From positions 1 through 11,871 of the forward strand of contig JANXNO010000337.1 in assembly GCA_025354075.1 (NCBI GenBank): DNA of 11,871 bases. Reading direction: 5' to 3'. The notes under the pieces are model-generated. The model saw only the letters and a list, made by a program, of their open reading frames with translations. It had not been told where the DNA came from and did no database searches. How positions within the stretch are numbered: the stretch's first letter is position 1; each line of letters opens with the position of its first letter. Positions 1-6,488 of the stretch are shown in pieces. The DNA is from Burkholderiales bacterium (GTDB taxonomy: Bacteria; Pseudomonadota; Gammaproteobacteria; Burkholderiales; Casimicrobiaceae). A program made the translations under genes and the position numbers.

Positions 1-2
1 TG

Positions 3-338
3 GTGAACATGGAAGTGCAGTCGAAGTACGACCGGGTGTGGGGCGCGGACCAAACCGTATTCGGCCTGGCGCTGTTCGACAACTCGTTCGGACAGTTTTC
101 GCAGTATGTGTACTGGGGCCAAAAGTGGGATTTGCACCCCAATGTTTATGCGAAGGTGACGGCAGGTTTGCTGCACGGCTATCGCGGCAAATATCGCGAC
201 AAAATCCCGTTCAACAAACTCGAAGTCGCGCCCGCGATCATTCCGTCGCTGGGTGTGCGCGTCGGTAACGTGAGCGTTGAAGGCATTTTGCTCGGCGGCG
301 CGGCCTTTATGTTCGCCGCTGGCTACACCTTCCGGTAG
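3..338 (+). CDS. C-terminal part of a putative beta-barrel-like envelope protein (5' cut by window edge)
   Basis: The frame is open from the window edge to a TAG at 336-338, so the true start probably lies outside; the GTG at 3 is only the first codon visible. The 111 visible residues alternate polar and hydrophobic/aromatic positions (for example GQFSQYVYWGQKW, VYAKVTAGLLHGYRGKY) and end in Tyr-Thr-Phe-Arg. This resembles the strands of small outer-membrane barrel proteins. It is reminiscent of short Burkholderiales proteins that databases label sn-glycerol-3-phosphate transporter, a name with little experimental basis. No catalytic motif is visible. It ends 9 bp before the thioesterase gene and may share its transcript. 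That it is coding is fairly certain from the clean frame and tight spacing; the function is not known. Confidence 0.6.
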   Translation: MNMEVQSKYDRVWGADQTVFGLALFDNSFGQFSQYVYWGQKWDLHPNVYAKVTAGLLHGYRGKYRDKIPFNKLEVAPAIIPSLGVRVGNVSVEGILLGGAAFMFAAGYTFR

Positions 339-347
339 GCGTAGCTC

Positions 348-779
348 ATGGCGTTGCGCGCGGGCTACACCGCTGACTCAATGAAAGATCGCGGCGTCGG
401 CAAATTGCCAGGGCTGCTCGGCATCGAGCTGATTTCGGTTGAAGAAGGCCTGCTAGTCGCCGAGCTCAAGGTGCGCGAAGCATTGCTCGCGCCGAATGGT
501 TACTTGCATGTCGCCTCCGTGGTCGGGCTGGCCGACACCATGTGTGGTTACGGCTGCATATCGCACTTGCCCGAAGGCGCCAAAGGCTTCACCACGATTG
601 AACTCAAAAGCAATCACCTCGGCACCGCGCTCGATGGCACGATCTATGTTGAGGCACGCCCCGTGCATTTGGGACGCACCACGCAGGTGTGGGACGCTGT
701 CGTGCGCCTCCGCGAAACAGGCAAGACGATTGCGCTGTTTCGATGCACACAGATGGTGTTGTGGCCCACTGAAAAGTGA
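348..779 (+). CDS. PaaI-family hotdog-fold acyl-CoA thioesterase
   Basis: A 143-residue protein with the layout of the PaaI/YbdB thioesterase superfamily, which hydrolyses acyl- or aryl-CoA thioesters in the cytoplasm. The core segment PNGYLHVASVVGLADTMCGY (residues 49-68) is the hotdog central helix region. The usual His-Gly-Gly is replaced by Leu-His-Val-Ala-Ser, with His54 kept and Asp63 in the place of the family catalytic acid. FTTIELKSNHLG (81-92) and the late strand VHLGRTTQVWDAVV (106-119) are also typical of the family. Length is normal. The ATG at 348 has no clear ribosome site. The ATG at 381 (residue 12) would give an N terminus closer to family members and is an alternative start. 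The gene follows the upstream CDS by 9 bp and overlaps the glycosylase gene by 4 bp (GTGA). Substrate cannot be predicted. Confidence 0.85.
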   Translation: MALRAGYTADSMKDRGVGKLPGLLGIELISVEEGLLVAELKVREALLAPNGYLHVASVVGLADTMCGYGCISHLPEGAKGFTTIELKSNHLGTALDGTIYVEARPVHLGRTTQVWDAVVRLRETGKTIALFRCTQMVLWPTEK

Positions 780-1495
780 GCAGTCACGAGCTGATTGCCG
801 CTGCCCGGCGACTGCGTGATGCCGTTGACCTGCTGCGCTTTTCAGCGCCGGTCACCCACACGCTGAACCCGCTGGCCTACGCCTGGGCTCCGCATGAGCA
901 ATACCTGAGTCAATTCGGCAACGGCAAAAAGCGCGTCGTTTTTCTCGGCATGAATCCCGGCCCGTTTGGCATGGTGCAGGTTGGCGTGCCGTTCGGCGAG
1001 GTCAATGCGGTGCGCGACTGGATGAAAATTGACGCGCCCGTCGCACAACCGAAATCACCGAATCCGTCACGTCCCGTTGAAGGGTTTGCCTGCACGCGCT
1101 CCGAGATTTCCGGGCAGCGATTGTGGGCGCTTTTTTCGCAACGATTTCCTCGCGCGGAAGATTTTTTCGCGGAGCATTTCGTGCTCAACTATTGCCCGCT
1201 CGCGTTCTTTGACATTGCCAAAAACGTGACGCCAGACAAGCTCGCAAAAGCCGAAACCGCTCCGCTTTACGCCGCCTGCAACGACCATCTACGGGCTTGT
1301 GTGGACGCGCTAAATCCGGATTGGGTGATTGGCATCGGCAAGTTCGCCGAAACACAAGCAAAAACAGCCCTGTCCAAATCCAACCCCAGCCTGAACATCG
1401 GCACGGTGCTGCATCCGAGCCCTGCGAGCCCGATGGCTAATCGCGGCTGGGCACCTCAGGCGGCCGCGCAACTCGCGGCGCTGGGAATCTGGTAG
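776..1495 (+). CDS. SMUG1-like single-strand-selective uracil-DNA glycosylase
   Basis: A 239-residue protein of the uracil-DNA glycosylase superfamily. It carries the SMUG1 signature GMNPGPFGMVQVGVPFGEV (residues 58-76) with the catalytic-site Asn60, and the second motif HPSPASPMANRGW (213-225) with His213. The central VLNYCPLAFF (136-145) matches the SMUG1 substrate-pocket strand. SMUG1 enzymes excise uracil and oxidised pyrimidines such as hydroxymethyluracil, starting base excision repair. The start is the GTG at 776, overlapping the thioesterase stop (GTGA), which implies translational coupling. It ends 12 bp from the convergent murB stop, with no terminator between them. Family assignment is strong from the two motifs; exact substrate range is inferred. 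Bacterial SMUG1-like proteins are scattered in distribution and less common than family 1 or family 4/5 UDGs. Confidence 0.9.
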   Translation: MSSHELIAAARRLRDAVDLLRFSAPVTHTLNPLAYAWAPHEQYLSQFGNGKKRVVFLGMNPGPFGMVQVGVPFGEVNAVRDWMKIDAPVAQPKSPNPSRPVEGFACTRSEISGQRLWALFSQRFPRAEDFFAEHFVLNYCPLAFFDIAKNVTPDKLAKAETAPLYAACNDHLRACVDALNPDWVIGIGKFAETQAKTALSKSNPSLNIGTVLHPSPASPMANRGWAPQAAAQLAALGIW

Positions 1496-1507
1496 CAGCG
1501 TCCCTCG

Positions 1508-2539
1508 CTAGACGATGCGCGGCTCTGGCTCCAGCATGAGCCCGAATTTTTCGAATACGTCGGCTTGCACCGCCTGCGCCAGTGCCCACAGTTCTGCGCC
1601 CGTCGCGCCACCGTGATTGACCAGCACCAGCGCATGTTTGTCGTGAACGGCTGCAGCGCTGGTTGCTGACAATCGTCGCCCCTTCCACCCTGCCCGTTCA
1701 ATCAGCCAGCCTGCTGCAATTTTTACGCGCCCATCCGCTGCCGGATAGTGCGGCATATCGGCAAATTGTGACTTGAGGGACGCAGCGATTTCAGCAGAGA
1801 CCACCGGATTTTTGAAGAAACTACCGGCATTGCCAATGACCGCTGGATCGGGCAACTTGCGAGAACGAATGGCGATCACCGCACGCGACACATCGGCGGC
1901 GTTCGGCGAAACGACAGCGGCGTTTTGCAGCTCGAGTTTCACATCACCATAATCAATGCGCGGCGTGAATTTTCGCGACAGGCGAAAACGCACGCGGGTG
2001 ATGGCGTAGCAATCCCGCATAGCGTCGCCACCGTGCTTGAACACGCTATCACGATAGCCAAATGCACATTCTGAATTGACAAATTCGCGCGGCTCGCCCG
2101 TCTGCGTGTTGATGGTCATCAAGCTGTGTAGCGTCTCGGCGATTTCGACCCCGTAGGCACCAATATTTTGCACCGGTGCAGCGCCAACAAATCCAGGAAT
2201 CAGCGACAGATTTTCAAGACCGCACAGTCCCTGTTTCAGGGTCCACAACACAAACGGATGCCAGGATTCGCCCGCCATCGCTTCCACCAGCACCGTATTG
2301 CCTTCGTCGAACACGACGCGCGTCCCGCGCAACGAGAGCTGCAGCACGGGTGCTTCAATATCGCGCGTCAACAGCAGGTTGCAGCCACCACCAATCAAAA
2401 ATGGCGGCGTGTCATCGCCATGCGCGGCGCACCACTGCATCAAGTCCTGCTCGCTGGTCACCGCCGCAAATTGTCGGGCGGTGGCGGCAACACCGAAAGA
2501 GTTAAACGATGTGAGTGGAAATTCGCGCAGAAAGTGCAT
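1508..2539 (-). CDS. murB: UDP-N-acetylenolpyruvoylglucosamine reductase MurB
   Basis: MurB uses NADPH and bound FAD to reduce UDP-GlcNAc-enolpyruvate to UDP-MurNAc, the second committed step of peptidoglycan precursor synthesis in the cytoplasm. At 343 residues it fits the type I (E. coli-like) class. Visible FAD-domain motifs are LIGGGCNLLL (48-57) and LIPGFVGAAPVQNIGAYGVE (113-132). Substrate-side residues are present: GYRDS (161-165, Arg163), IGNAGSFFKNP (235-245, Ser240 as the proton donor) and the C-terminal LEPEP with Glu339 in the place of E. coli Glu325. It starts 14 bp after the M48 peptidase stop on the same strand, with no good Shine-Dalgarno of its own, so it is probably translated from the shared message. 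It converges with the SMUG1-like gene. Confidence 0.97.
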   Translation of the reverse strand: MHFLREFPLTSFNSFGVAATARQFAAVTSEQDLMQWCAAHGDDTPPFLIGGGCNLLLTRDIEAPVLQLSLRGTRVVFDEGNTVLVEAMAGESWHPFVLWTLKQGLCGLENLSLIPGFVGAAPVQNIGAYGVEIAETLHSLMTINTQTGEPREFVNSECAFGYRDSVFKHGGDAMRDCYAITRVRFRLSRKFTPRIDYGDVKLELQNAAVVSPNAADVSRAVIAIRSRKLPDPAVIGNAGSFFKNPVVSAEIAASLKSQFADMPHYPAADGRVKIAAGWLIERAGWKGRRLSATSAAAVHDKHALVLVNHGGATGAELWALAQAVQADVFEKFGLMLEPEPRIV

Positions 2540-2553
2540 CGGTCGCGGCGTCG

Positions 2554-3345
2554 CTAGGGCGTGAGCCCTGCGGGAACGCCGTTCGGGAACGCGCTCTTCA
2601 GCTTGGCGTTGATTTCCTCAATGCGATGCGGCGGGCTCGGGTGCGAGCTTTGAAACTCCGGCTGCCGCGAGCCACCACTGGCTTTTTCAAGAATCTGCAT
2701 CACGCGAATCATGGCGCGCGGATCGTAGCCCGCTTCGGCCATCAAACGCAGCCCGAGCGCGTCGGCTTCAAGCTCATCATCGCGGCCGTATTTCATCATC
2801 GTCATCTGGCCGACCACCTGGCCGATTTGCGCAGCGCTCATGGAGCCAGAACCCATCGCAAACGCGCCGGTGAGTCCCTGCGTCAACTGGTCTTTGGCAA
2901 TGTGCTCCGCACTGTGGCGCGCCAGCACGTGACCGACTTCATGACCCAACACGCCCGCGAGTTGTCCCTCAGTTTCAAGCTTGGACAGCAAGGCCATGGT
3001 GATGAACACCTGACCGCCGGGTAGCGCAAACGCGTTCACCGTGCGCGGGTCGGCCAGCGTGTGAAATTTGAATGGATAGCCCGACTTTGCGGCCACTGAT
3101 TGCGCCACCACCTTGGCACCGACCTGCGACACCAGCGCCCGCGCCCGCGCGTCCTGCGCGAGCCCGCCCATCTGCTGCGCCATTTGTGGTGCTGACTGCA
3201 GGCCCATCGCAACCTCGTCTTTGGGCGTCATGCCTGCGACGTGCTGCTTCTCACCCGTGATGGGATTAACCGAGGACGAGCCAAAGTACGAAAACAATGA
3301 AAACGCCGCGACCAGCAGCGCAATGATCAATTGCATTTTGTTCAT
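2554..3345 (-). CDS. M48-family zinc metallopeptidase with N-terminal membrane anchor
   Basis: A 263-residue peptidase. Residues 5-22 are a hydrophobic signal or anchor segment lacking a lipobox cysteine, so the catalytic domain probably faces the periplasm. The zinc site is HEVGH (135-139) with Glu136 as the catalytic acid/base, and the third ligand is Glu191 in ELEADALG (191-198). The late HPSPPHRIEEI (235-245) matches the conserved M48 His-Pro...Arg-Ile segment. Related proteins (BepA, LoiP, YcaL) act in outer-membrane protein quality control; assignment to any one of these is not possible here. There is no TPR region, so it is unlike full-length BepA. A strong AAGGAG precedes the ATG by 7 bases and overlaps the stop of the upstream membrane-protein gene, implying coupling. 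murB follows 14 bp downstream. Confidence 0.93.
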   Translation of the reverse strand: MNKMQLIIALLVAAFSLFSYFGSSSVNPITGEKQHVAGMTPKDEVAMGLQSAPQMAQQMGGLAQDARARALVSQVGAKVVAQSVAAKSGYPFKFHTLADPRTVNAFALPGGQVFITMALLSKLETEGQLAGVLGHEVGHVLARHSAEHIAKDQLTQGLTGAFAMGSGSMSAAQIGQVVGQMTMMKYGRDDELEADALGLRLMAEAGYDPRAMIRVMQILEKASGGSRQPEFQSSHPSPPHRIEEINAKLKSAFPNGVPAGLTP

Positions 3346-3352
3346 GCGATTG

Positions 3353-3358
3353 CTCCTT
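3353..3358 (-). promoter_or_regulatory. Ribosome binding site of the M48 peptidase, overlapping the upstream stop codon
   Basis: On the minus strand this reads AAGGAG, seven bases before the ATG at 3345. Its first bases fall within the TAA (3359-3357) that ends the membrane-protein gene. Ribosomes finishing that gene therefore stop on the initiation site of the next, a classic arrangement for translational coupling. It also fixes the peptidase start. Confidence 0.75.
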
Positions 3359-3821
3359 AATTGCGGTAAATTGAGCGACGGTCACGGTCACGCTCAAGCG
3401 ATTCGTAAATGCCGCCACATAGCGCACCAAACACCACGTGCAGCGCGACCATGAACCAGCTTCGGTAGAAATAAAACTCAGGGAAGAACCGGCTCATTGA
3501 ATAGGTGTTGATAGCGTACAGCGCCAGGCCGAACAATCCGCCGCCAATGAGCCCCACCCAGAAGCCCCAGCGGTGCAGCGTAAACGAGATGATGAAGGCG
3601 AATACCAGGCCGAGGACGAGATGCACGGCAATGCCCACGCCGAGCGCCGTACCGGCAGACGTCACATCAGTGTCAAGGGCGCTGCGTCCGAGCACGATGG
3701 TGGCGAGCAATCGTGGCAAACCGAGTGCGTTTTCGTGCAGGTATTGCAACGCTGCCATGCCCAGCAACAAGCTGATGATGGCGGCAAGAAGGCCGGCAAT
3801 AGTGGCCGCGCGTTTATCCAT
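3357..3821 (-). CDS. Unrecognised four-helix inner-membrane protein
   Basis: I do not recognise this 154-residue protein. It shows four hydrophobic segments at about residues 5-25, 58-82, 86-105 and 122-140, with a charged C-terminal tail (SLERDRDRRSIYRN). Helices 2 and 4 carry similar blocks (AVHLVLGLVFAF and ALHVVFGALCGG), each with one His (67 and 128) inside a Gly-rich helix. This suggests two related hairpin halves. The GAGGAA ribosome site is 8 bases before the ATG, so the start is well supported. It is the first gene of a minus-strand unit with the M48 peptidase and murB. The 104-bp gap to divergent msrA must hold its promoter, but no convincing -35/-10 pair stands out. A link to the peptidase is an inference from coupling only. 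Confidence 0.8.
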   Translation of the reverse strand: MDKRAATIAGLLAAIISLLLGMAALQYLHENALGLPRLLATIVLGRSALDTDVTSAGTALGVGIAVHLVLGLVFAFIISFTLHRWGFWVGLIGGGLFGLALYAINTYSMSRFFPEFYFYRSWFMVALHVVFGALCGGIYESLERDRDRRSIYRN

Positions 3822-3829
3822 GCTGCTAT

Positions 3830-3835
3830 TTCCTC
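3830..3835 (-). promoter_or_regulatory. Ribosome binding site of the four-helix membrane protein
   Basis: Minus-strand GAGGAA lies eight bases upstream of the ATG at 3821. It supports that start for a protein with no recognised family to compare against. Confidence 0.65.
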
Positions 3836-3925
3836 GAATCGAGCCAGTGAAGGCGTATTTTTATGGGACTTTTGTAAGGGGGATTGTAAGCTCGCGCTTC
3901 GCCCTCAGACTAAGAGACTCAAGCA

Positions 3926-4621
3926 ATGATGTGGAGCAAGATGATGGGATTTTTCGGAAAATCAAGTGCGATGGTGAGCAAGGCCGATGCGTTGCCGGGT
4001 CGCACGCAGCGCATGGTCGTGCCACGCAAACATTTCGCCAACGGCCACGACATCATCGCGCCCTTCCCCGAGGGCATGCAGCTGGCGCAGTTTGCCATGG
4101 GCTGTTTCTGGGGCGCAGAGCGCGAATTCTGGGAGCAAGCGGGCGTGTATTCCACCGCGGTGGGCTACGCGGGCGGCTACACGCCGAATCCAACCTACAA
4201 CGAAACCTGCACCGGGCAAACCGGCCACACCGAAATTGTGCTCGTCGTCTATGACCCAGCCCAAGTGAGCTACGAGCAACTGCTGAAAGTGTTCTGGGAG
4301 GCTCACGACCCGACACAGGGCAATCGCCAAGGCAACGACACCGGCAGTCAGTACCGCTCGGCGCTTTATTGCTACACGCCAGAACAGCGCGCGGCGGTTG
4401 AGTTGTCAAAGGCGCAGTTTCAGGCGGCGCTGACGGCGCGTGGCCTCGGTGCGATCACCACCGAGATTCTGGGCGGTAAACCGGGTGAGCCAACGCCGGA
4501 GTTTTTCTACGCCGAGGAATATCACCAGCAGTATCTGGAGAAAAATTCCGGCGGATATTGTGGCTTGGCTGGGACGGGTGCGGTGTGTCCGTTGCCTACC
4601 GGGGCGAAAGTTATCGCTTAA
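3926..4621 (+). CDS. msrA: Peptide-methionine (S)-S-oxide reductase MsrA
   Basis: MsrA repairs the S-epimer of methionine sulfoxide in proteins, using thioredoxin. The catalytic motif GCFWGAER is at residues 59-66 with nucleophile Cys60. The C-terminal [15 protein letters not shown] holds two candidate resolving cysteines, Cys212 and Cys221, as in the three-cysteine E. coli enzyme. EEYHQQYL (197-204) is the conserved segment before it. The N-terminal 50 residues (including [11 protein letters not shown] and [13 protein letters not shown]) match the extended E. coli-type form, so the protein is 231 residues against about 212. Starts at 3926, 3929, 3941 and 3944 are all in frame. A GGAG at 3933-3936 sits seven bases before the 3944 ATG, so the real protein may begin there (MGFFGKS). 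The gene is divergent from the membrane-protein/M48/murB unit, and a long hairpin begins at its stop codon. Confidence 0.96.
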   Translation: MMWSKMMGFFGKSSAMVSKADALPGRTQRMVVPRKHFANGHDIIAPFPEGMQLAQFAMGCFWGAEREFWEQAGVYSTAVGYAGGYTPNPTYNETCTGQTGHTEIVLVVYDPAQVSYEQLLKVFWEAHDPTQGNRQGNDTGSQYRSALYCYTPEQRAAVELSKAQFQAALTARGLGAITTEILGGKPGEPTPEFFYAEEYHQQYLEKNSGGYCGLAGTGAVCPLPTGAKVIA

Positions 4622-4741
4622 ACAGCTTTTGGCTCAGTGCCCCTGCTAATATGGGCTAAGCACGGTTATTTTTGATAGTTGGTTTACGTCTGAATCGGCT
4701 GCTAGCCCAATTAAAATAAGCGTTTTAGCTGAAAGCTGTTT
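4620..4741 (+). repeat. Long imperfect inverted repeat (hairpin) directly after msrA
   Basis: The outer arms AAACAGCTTT (4620-4629) and AAAGCTGTTT (4732-4741) are perfectly complementary. A second arm pair lies inside: 4655-4672 (GCTAAGCACGGTTATTTT) against 4713-4729 (AAAATAAGCGTTTTAGC). It pairs over 16 positions including one G-T, with one bulged base and one mismatch. The right arm is almost continuous, whereas the left arm is split by a 25-base insert (4630-4654). Inner loop is 40 bases. The repeat starts inside the msrA stop codon. No U-tract follows, so it is not a typical intrinsic terminator. It could be a 3' mRNA stabiliser, a terminator relic or a decayed small inverted-repeat element. 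The rest of this 295-bp gap (4742-4916) has a dyad CTGAC-GT-GTCAG at 4811-4822 and the hydrolase ribosome site, and no gene I can support. Confidence 0.7.
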
Positions 4742-4904
4742 GTGGCTAGAACGGCGATACGTTTCTTCGTTAAAACGATCCAGCGCAAGGGTTAACACCA
4801 ATCGTCGCGCCTGACGTGTCAGCGTTAGACTGATTTTGGTGCTGCCGTACAACTGGCGCACCATTCTCGCGCACCACAGCGCACCCTAATCGCAACACAC
4901 GTAC

Positions 4905-4909
4905 GGAGA
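4905..4909 (+). promoter_or_regulatory. Ribosome binding site of the hydrolase lipoprotein gene
   Basis: GGAGA lies seven bases before the ATG at 4917. It supports that start, which in turn gives a complete lipoprotein signal peptide. Confidence 0.65.
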
Positions 4910-4916
4910 CACTCCT

Positions 4917-6383
4917 ATGCACCCTCAATCGACGCTGCGGCTTTCAGCCCTCGCCCTGGCAATCACCACGCTGCTTAGCGCCTGTGGTGGGTCGGATGAC
5001 ACCGTCGCTAACCCGCCGCCGCCCGTCGCCGTCGCCGAGGAGACGCGCCCTCAGGACACGCGTGTGTTCGCCCCCGCCGCGCCCAACGCCACGACGTTTG
5101 ACGCTATGGCCGCTGCGGTCACCGACACGGTCGTCATGAGCACGACCAGCCGCTGGGCAGGCGTGTTGAACGGAGCCGCATATCAAGTGGAAGTGCCTGC
5201 CAACTGGAACGGCAAGCTGGTGATGTATGCGCATGGTTACGCAGGCACCGGTGCGGCACTGGGGGTTGCGCCACCGTCGATTCGCCGCTACCTGATTCAA
5301 AACGGCTACGCCTGGGCCGCGTCAAGCTACGCCAAAAATTATTACGATGTGCGCGCTGGCGTCGAAGACACCAATGCGCTGGCCAATCAGTTCGTTGCCA
5401 TCGCTGCAAAAAATACGCGCACCTTGGTTGCACCCAGCAAGATTTACATCACAGGGCACTCAATGGGTGGCCACATCACCGCTGCCGCGATTGAAGACGA
5501 GGCGGCTGCCACTGCGGTCAACAAAGTGAAATACGCCGGTGCGGTGCCTATGTGCGGCGTGGTGGGCGACACCGAGCTGTTCAACCAGTTCGCCGCGATG
5601 CAGGTCACCGCCCAAGCGCTGGCCGGGTTGCCGAGCTACCCGACCAACAAATGGTCCGAAATCAGCACACTGGTCACCAACACGTTGTTCACCACCTTCC
5701 CATCGACGCCTACGGCCAAGGGCCAGCAGTATTTGTCGGTGCTGCAAAACATCACCGGTGGGCCGCGTCCGATGTTCAATCTGGGCATTGCCTTCGGTGG
5801 CAGCTTTCCGTCGGCGTATGGCACCTTTGGCTCCGACGGCACGGTCACCGGTATCCTGACCAAAAACGTGCTCGATACCAATGCCTACACGTACGTCATT
5901 GACGGCGATGTGGCGGGCAGTGCAGCACTCAATGCTTCGGCATTGAAGCTGACGGCGGTGGCCGACGCGAACCGCCTGCGTACCGACGGCTTGCGTTGGA
6001 TCCCCAAAGTCAACGGTGAGTTCAAAATTCCCGTGGTTACCATCCACACGTTGGGCGATTTATTCGTGCCGTTCAGCATGGAGCAAACCTACCAAAAACG
6101 TGTCGCTGCCAAGGGCAATAGCGCGTGGCTGGTGCAACGCGCCATTCGCGGCGTCAGCCACTGCGATTTCACGGTCGCCGAGCAGGTGGACGCGTTTGAT
6201 GCCATGATCAAGTGGGAAAGTACAGGCGTCAAACCGACCGGGGATGACGTCGTGACGGCTGCCGTCGTCGCAGCACCGTCTTACGGCTGCACGTACACCA
6301 AAAACACGCTAGGCCCGGATGAGAGCAACACCGTAAAGGCGCTGCGCCCGGCGACGCTTGCGAACTCGGCGGCCTGCCCTTAA
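4917..6383 (+). CDS. Exported alpha/beta-hydrolase lipoprotein (putative esterase)
   Basis: A 488-residue protein with a lipoprotein signal peptide: a basic N region, a hydrophobic core (residues 9-20) and the lipobox LSAC with Cys23. Gly24 at +2 argues for outer-membrane sorting. A low-complexity Pro/Val/Ala linker follows. The catalytic domain has HGYAGTG (106-112), a likely oxyanion-hole turn, and the nucleophile elbow GHSMGG (180-185, Ser182). Asp381 in LGDLFVPF and His415 in GVSHCDF sit where the acid and base of the triad are expected. Four further cysteines, including two near the C terminus, could form disulfides, as suits a periplasmic or surface enzyme. The fold and triad are well supported, but the substrate is unknown: esterase, lipase, amidase or polyester hydrolase are all possible. 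A clear ribosome site precedes the ATG and a strong terminator follows, so it is probably monocistronic. Confidence 0.88.
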   Translation: MHPQSTLRLSALALAITTLLSACGGSDDTVANPPPPVAVAEETRPQDTRVFAPAAPNATTFDAMAAAVTDTVVMSTTSRWAGVLNGAAYQVEVPANWNGKLVMYAHGYAGTGAALGVAPPSIRRYLIQNGYAWAASSYAKNYYDVRAGVEDTNALANQFVAIAAKNTRTLVAPSKIYITGHSMGGHITAAAIEDEAAATAVNKVKYAGAVPMCGVVGDTELFNQFAAMQVTAQALAGLPSYPTNKWSEISTLVTNTLFTTFPSTPTAKGQQYLSVLQNITGGPRPMFNLGIAFGGSFPSAYGTFGSDGTVTGILTKNVLDTNAYTYVIDGDVAGSAALNASALKLTAVADANRLRTDGLRWIPKVNGEFKIPVVTIHTLGDLFVPFSMEQTYQKRVAAKGNSAWLVQRAIRGVSHCDFTVAEQVDAFDAMIKWESTGVKPTGDDVVTAAVVAAPSYGCTYTKNTLGPDESNTVKALRPATLANSAACP

Positions 6384-6404
6384 TCGCGTTGCGCAAGAGG
6401 AGGT

Positions 6405-6433
6405 AAAAAGGGAGGCTTCGGTCTCCTTTTTTT
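6405..6433 (+). terminator. Rho-independent terminator with UUCG tetraloop
   Basis: The sequence AAAAAGGGAGGC-TTCG-GTCTCCTTTTTTT folds into a 12-pair stem (two G-U pairs) closed by the very stable C(UUCG)G tetraloop and ends in a seven-T run. It lies 21 bases after the hydrolase stop. Its A-rich left side makes it nearly symmetrical, but the minus strand has no gene here that would need it. Confidence 0.92.
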
Positions 6434-6488
6434 ATCCGCGTCAAACCACTTTACACGCGTCTTTCCTGCTCAACTGCGCCTCCACTCG

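Noticed and set aside
1496..1507. A terminator between the convergent SMUG1-like gene and murB
   Set aside because: The gap is 12 bases with no stem and no T-run. Transcripts must end within the opposing gene or by Rho.
4655..4830. Possible integron attC site (GCTAAG... to GCGTTAGAC)
   Set aside because: GTTAGAC at 4824-4830 fits an R' box, but no matching RYYYAAC partner or L boxes are found at the right spacing, and neighbouring genes are large housekeeping genes, not cassettes.
4646..4864. A 72-codon open frame on the minus strand between msrA and the hydrolase gene
   Set aside because: It has no ribosome site or recognisable family, and its 3' half runs through the long hairpin at 4620-4741. 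I treat it as chance, though homologues in relatives would change that.
6437..6459. CGCGT...ACGCG inverted repeat upstream of mak
   Set aside because: Arms are only 5 bases of a motif common in GC-rich DNA; not strong enough to call an operator.
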